Shown here: piece after piece, positions 6,933 through 7,912 of the stretch | Numbering within the stretch: position 1 is the first letter of the stretch | Layout of the letters: every line of letters starts with the position of its first letter | Assembly: GCA_903927605.1 (NCBI GenBank) | Contig: CAIYNT010000093.1 | Location: forward strand, 1 to 7,912 | DNA length: 7,912 nucleotides | From: an uncultured Holophagaceae bacterium | GTDB lineage: Bacteria; Acidobacteriota; Holophagae; Holophagales; Holophagaceae | Direction: 5' to 3' | Notes under the pieces: generated by a model | The model's database searches: none | What the model was told of the DNA's origin: nothing | Seen by the model: only the letters and a program-made list of their open reading frames with translations | Program-made: the position numbers and the translations under genes

Positions 6933-7890
6933 CATCATCCTCCTGCAACGGGAGCCTTGGTGTGGGAACGAGGAAGGATGGCTGGTTAGCCCTAAGCTGG
7001 TCCCTCAAATGAGGGAATCTGCTCCCGATCCTGGATAGTGCGCGACTTTCAATCTGGCGTACCCGCTCCCGGCTGATGGGTGGAGAGAAGGACTGGCCAA
7101 TATCATCGAGGGTTTCTTCCTCTGCTCCATCCAGGCCGAAATGCCGATTGATGATCACGCGCTCCTTTGAGCTGAGGATCCTCAGTGCCAATTCAAGAAT
7201 GGCACCATCCTGCTCAAGGACAGGCTGCTCCATAGGGATGTAATGGGTGCTTGGATACGGGAATCCTCGAGTGAGGGTGCAAGGTCCGCATTCGATTTCA
7301 TCCAGCCTCATGAGTGTGACCGACTGCTGCACTTTATTGAGGTGATTCAATTCAGAGTGAGTGAACAGCCCTGACTTCAGGACATCTTCTTCAAGTGGGA
7401 TGCGCCCAAGATCCTGCTCTAACTGAGCAGTGAGGCGATGTAGCTGATACAGGGAACCGGCTACCTTTTGGGGGACCCGGATGCCACTTCCATACTCGGC
7501 AAGTGCCCGGAATATGGATTGACGTACCCACCAGGAGGCATAAGTCAGGAACCGATTCTCCCGGGTCGGGTCGAAGCGTTTCGCACCTTCGATCAATCCG
7601 AGGTTTCCCTCGCTTATCAGGTCACCTAGGTCCAGCCCGTTACGGGGGAACTTCCTGGCCTCACGGACGACGTAGCGCAGATTGCCCTTGACTAGCCCAT
7701 CAAGCCCTTCTGGATTCCTTGATTCTGTCCACATCCGGCTGAAATGCAGTTCTTCCTCGGGCGTAAGGAGAGGCAGTGGACCGAGGATGCGATAGTAGCT
7801 CGACAGTTCGTCCTGCTCAAAACAGATGAGACCGGACAGATAGGAGAGTACCTCTTCACTGACTTCCTCGGGTTCGCCGTCCGGTGTCAT
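6919..7890 (-). CDS. Sigma-70 family RNA polymerase sigma factor (group 2-like), first gene of the operon
   Basis: This gene encodes a 323-residue primary-type sigma factor, which directs core RNA polymerase to promoters. Region 1.2 is at about 27-52 (DELSSYYRILGPLPLLTPEE). Region 2 spans about 65-140, with NLRYVV, DLISEGNLGLIEG, RFDPTRENRF and the TYASWWVRQSIFRA core. Region 3 is at about 142-200. Region 4 is at about 233-290, ending in the DNA-reading helix SRERVRQIESRAL. There is no long region 1.1, and the length fits group 2 rather than the compact ECF class. Oddities are Phe127 where E. coli RpoD has Thr440, two extra residues in the region 4.2 turn, a CGPC motif at 201-204, and an acidic tail (EDDDECE). 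The ATG has no clear Shine-Dalgarno upstream, and the frame stays open to the window edge with no further start codon visible, so a longer N-terminus outside the window is possible. The 3' end overlaps the GHKL ATPase gene, so the sigma factor is structurally part of this operon. Its target promoters cannot be read from this window. The family call is very secure; the exact start is moderate. Confidence 0.95.
   Translation of the reverse strand: MTPDGEPEEVSEEVLSYLSGLICFEQDELSSYYRILGPLPLLTPEEELHFSRMWTESRNPEGLDGLVKGNLRYVVREARKFPRNGLDLGDLISEGNLGLIEGAKRFDPTRENRFLTYASWWVRQSIFRALAEYGSGIRVPQKVAGSLYQLHRLTAQLEQDLGRIPLEEDVLKSGLFTHSELNHLNKVQQSVTLMRLDEIECGPCTLTRGFPYPSTHYIPMEQPVLEQDGAILELALRILSSKERVIINRHFGLDGAEEETLDDIGQSFSPPISRERVRQIESRALSRIGSRFPHLRDQLRANQPSFLVPTPRLPLQEDDDECE
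6939..6944 (-). promoter_or_regulatory. Ribosome binding site of the GHKL ATPase gene, inside the sigma gene
   Basis: AGGAGG on the minus strand is a near-perfect Shine-Dalgarno. It abuts the first of three tandem ATGs and lies 6 bases before the third, which makes the third (6932) the likely start. The same bases encode the acidic C-terminal tail of the sigma factor. Confidence 0.8.
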
Positions 7891-7912
7891 GTGTAAACGC
7901 GGATCGAGCGCC

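Noticed and set aside
7891..7912. Promoter for the operon in the 22 bases before the sigma ATG
   Set aside because: The stretch is too short to hold -35 and -10 elements, and no motif is recognisable. The promoter, if here, lies outside the window.

Overview
The window is one tightly packed operon, read entirely on the minus strand (right to left). It encodes five proteins in transcription order: a group-2-like sigma-70 factor, a MORC/MutL-like GHKL ATPase, a Z1-domain superfamily 2 helicase-like ATPase, a small PD-(D/E)XK nuclease-like protein, and an AIPR-family protein that runs off the left edge. No tRNA, rRNA, insertion sequence, CRISPR array, terminator or substantial intergenic gap was found. 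GC content is in the mid to upper fifties percent by spot check. The sequence does not identify the organism beyond a bacterium with canonical Shine-Dalgarno starts and a sigma-70 type transcription apparatus.

Layout from the 5' end of the transcript: sigma factor (7890-6919), GHKL ATPase (6932-5430), Z1 protein (5433-2575), PD-(D/E)XK protein (2591-1575), AIPR protein (1572 to beyond base 1). The junctions are overlaps of about 14, 4 and 17 bases and finally a 2-base gap. At each junction the ribosome binding site lies inside the end of the upstream gene. The operon therefore appears to be a single translationally coupled unit in which the sigma factor is a built-in first member.

The last four genes match a recognised prokaryotic association (MORC-like ATPase, Z1 ATPase, PD-(D/E)XK protein, AIPR) that comparative genomics places among restriction-like anti-phage systems. 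A reasonable model, which is inference, is that the GHKL ATPase forms an ATP-gated clamp on DNA, Z1 translocates or remodels it, the PD-(D/E)XK protein cuts, and AIPR adds a further effector or regulatory function. The unusual element is the sigma factor at the head of the operon. It has regions 1.2, 2, 3 and 4, but shows a changed residue at a key -10 contact position, a two-residue insertion in the turn of its -35 reading helix-turn-helix, and a CGPC motif near its region 3.2. It suggests a defence operon with its own promoter specificity, or one that acts through host transcription. No DNA methyltransferase is visible in the window.
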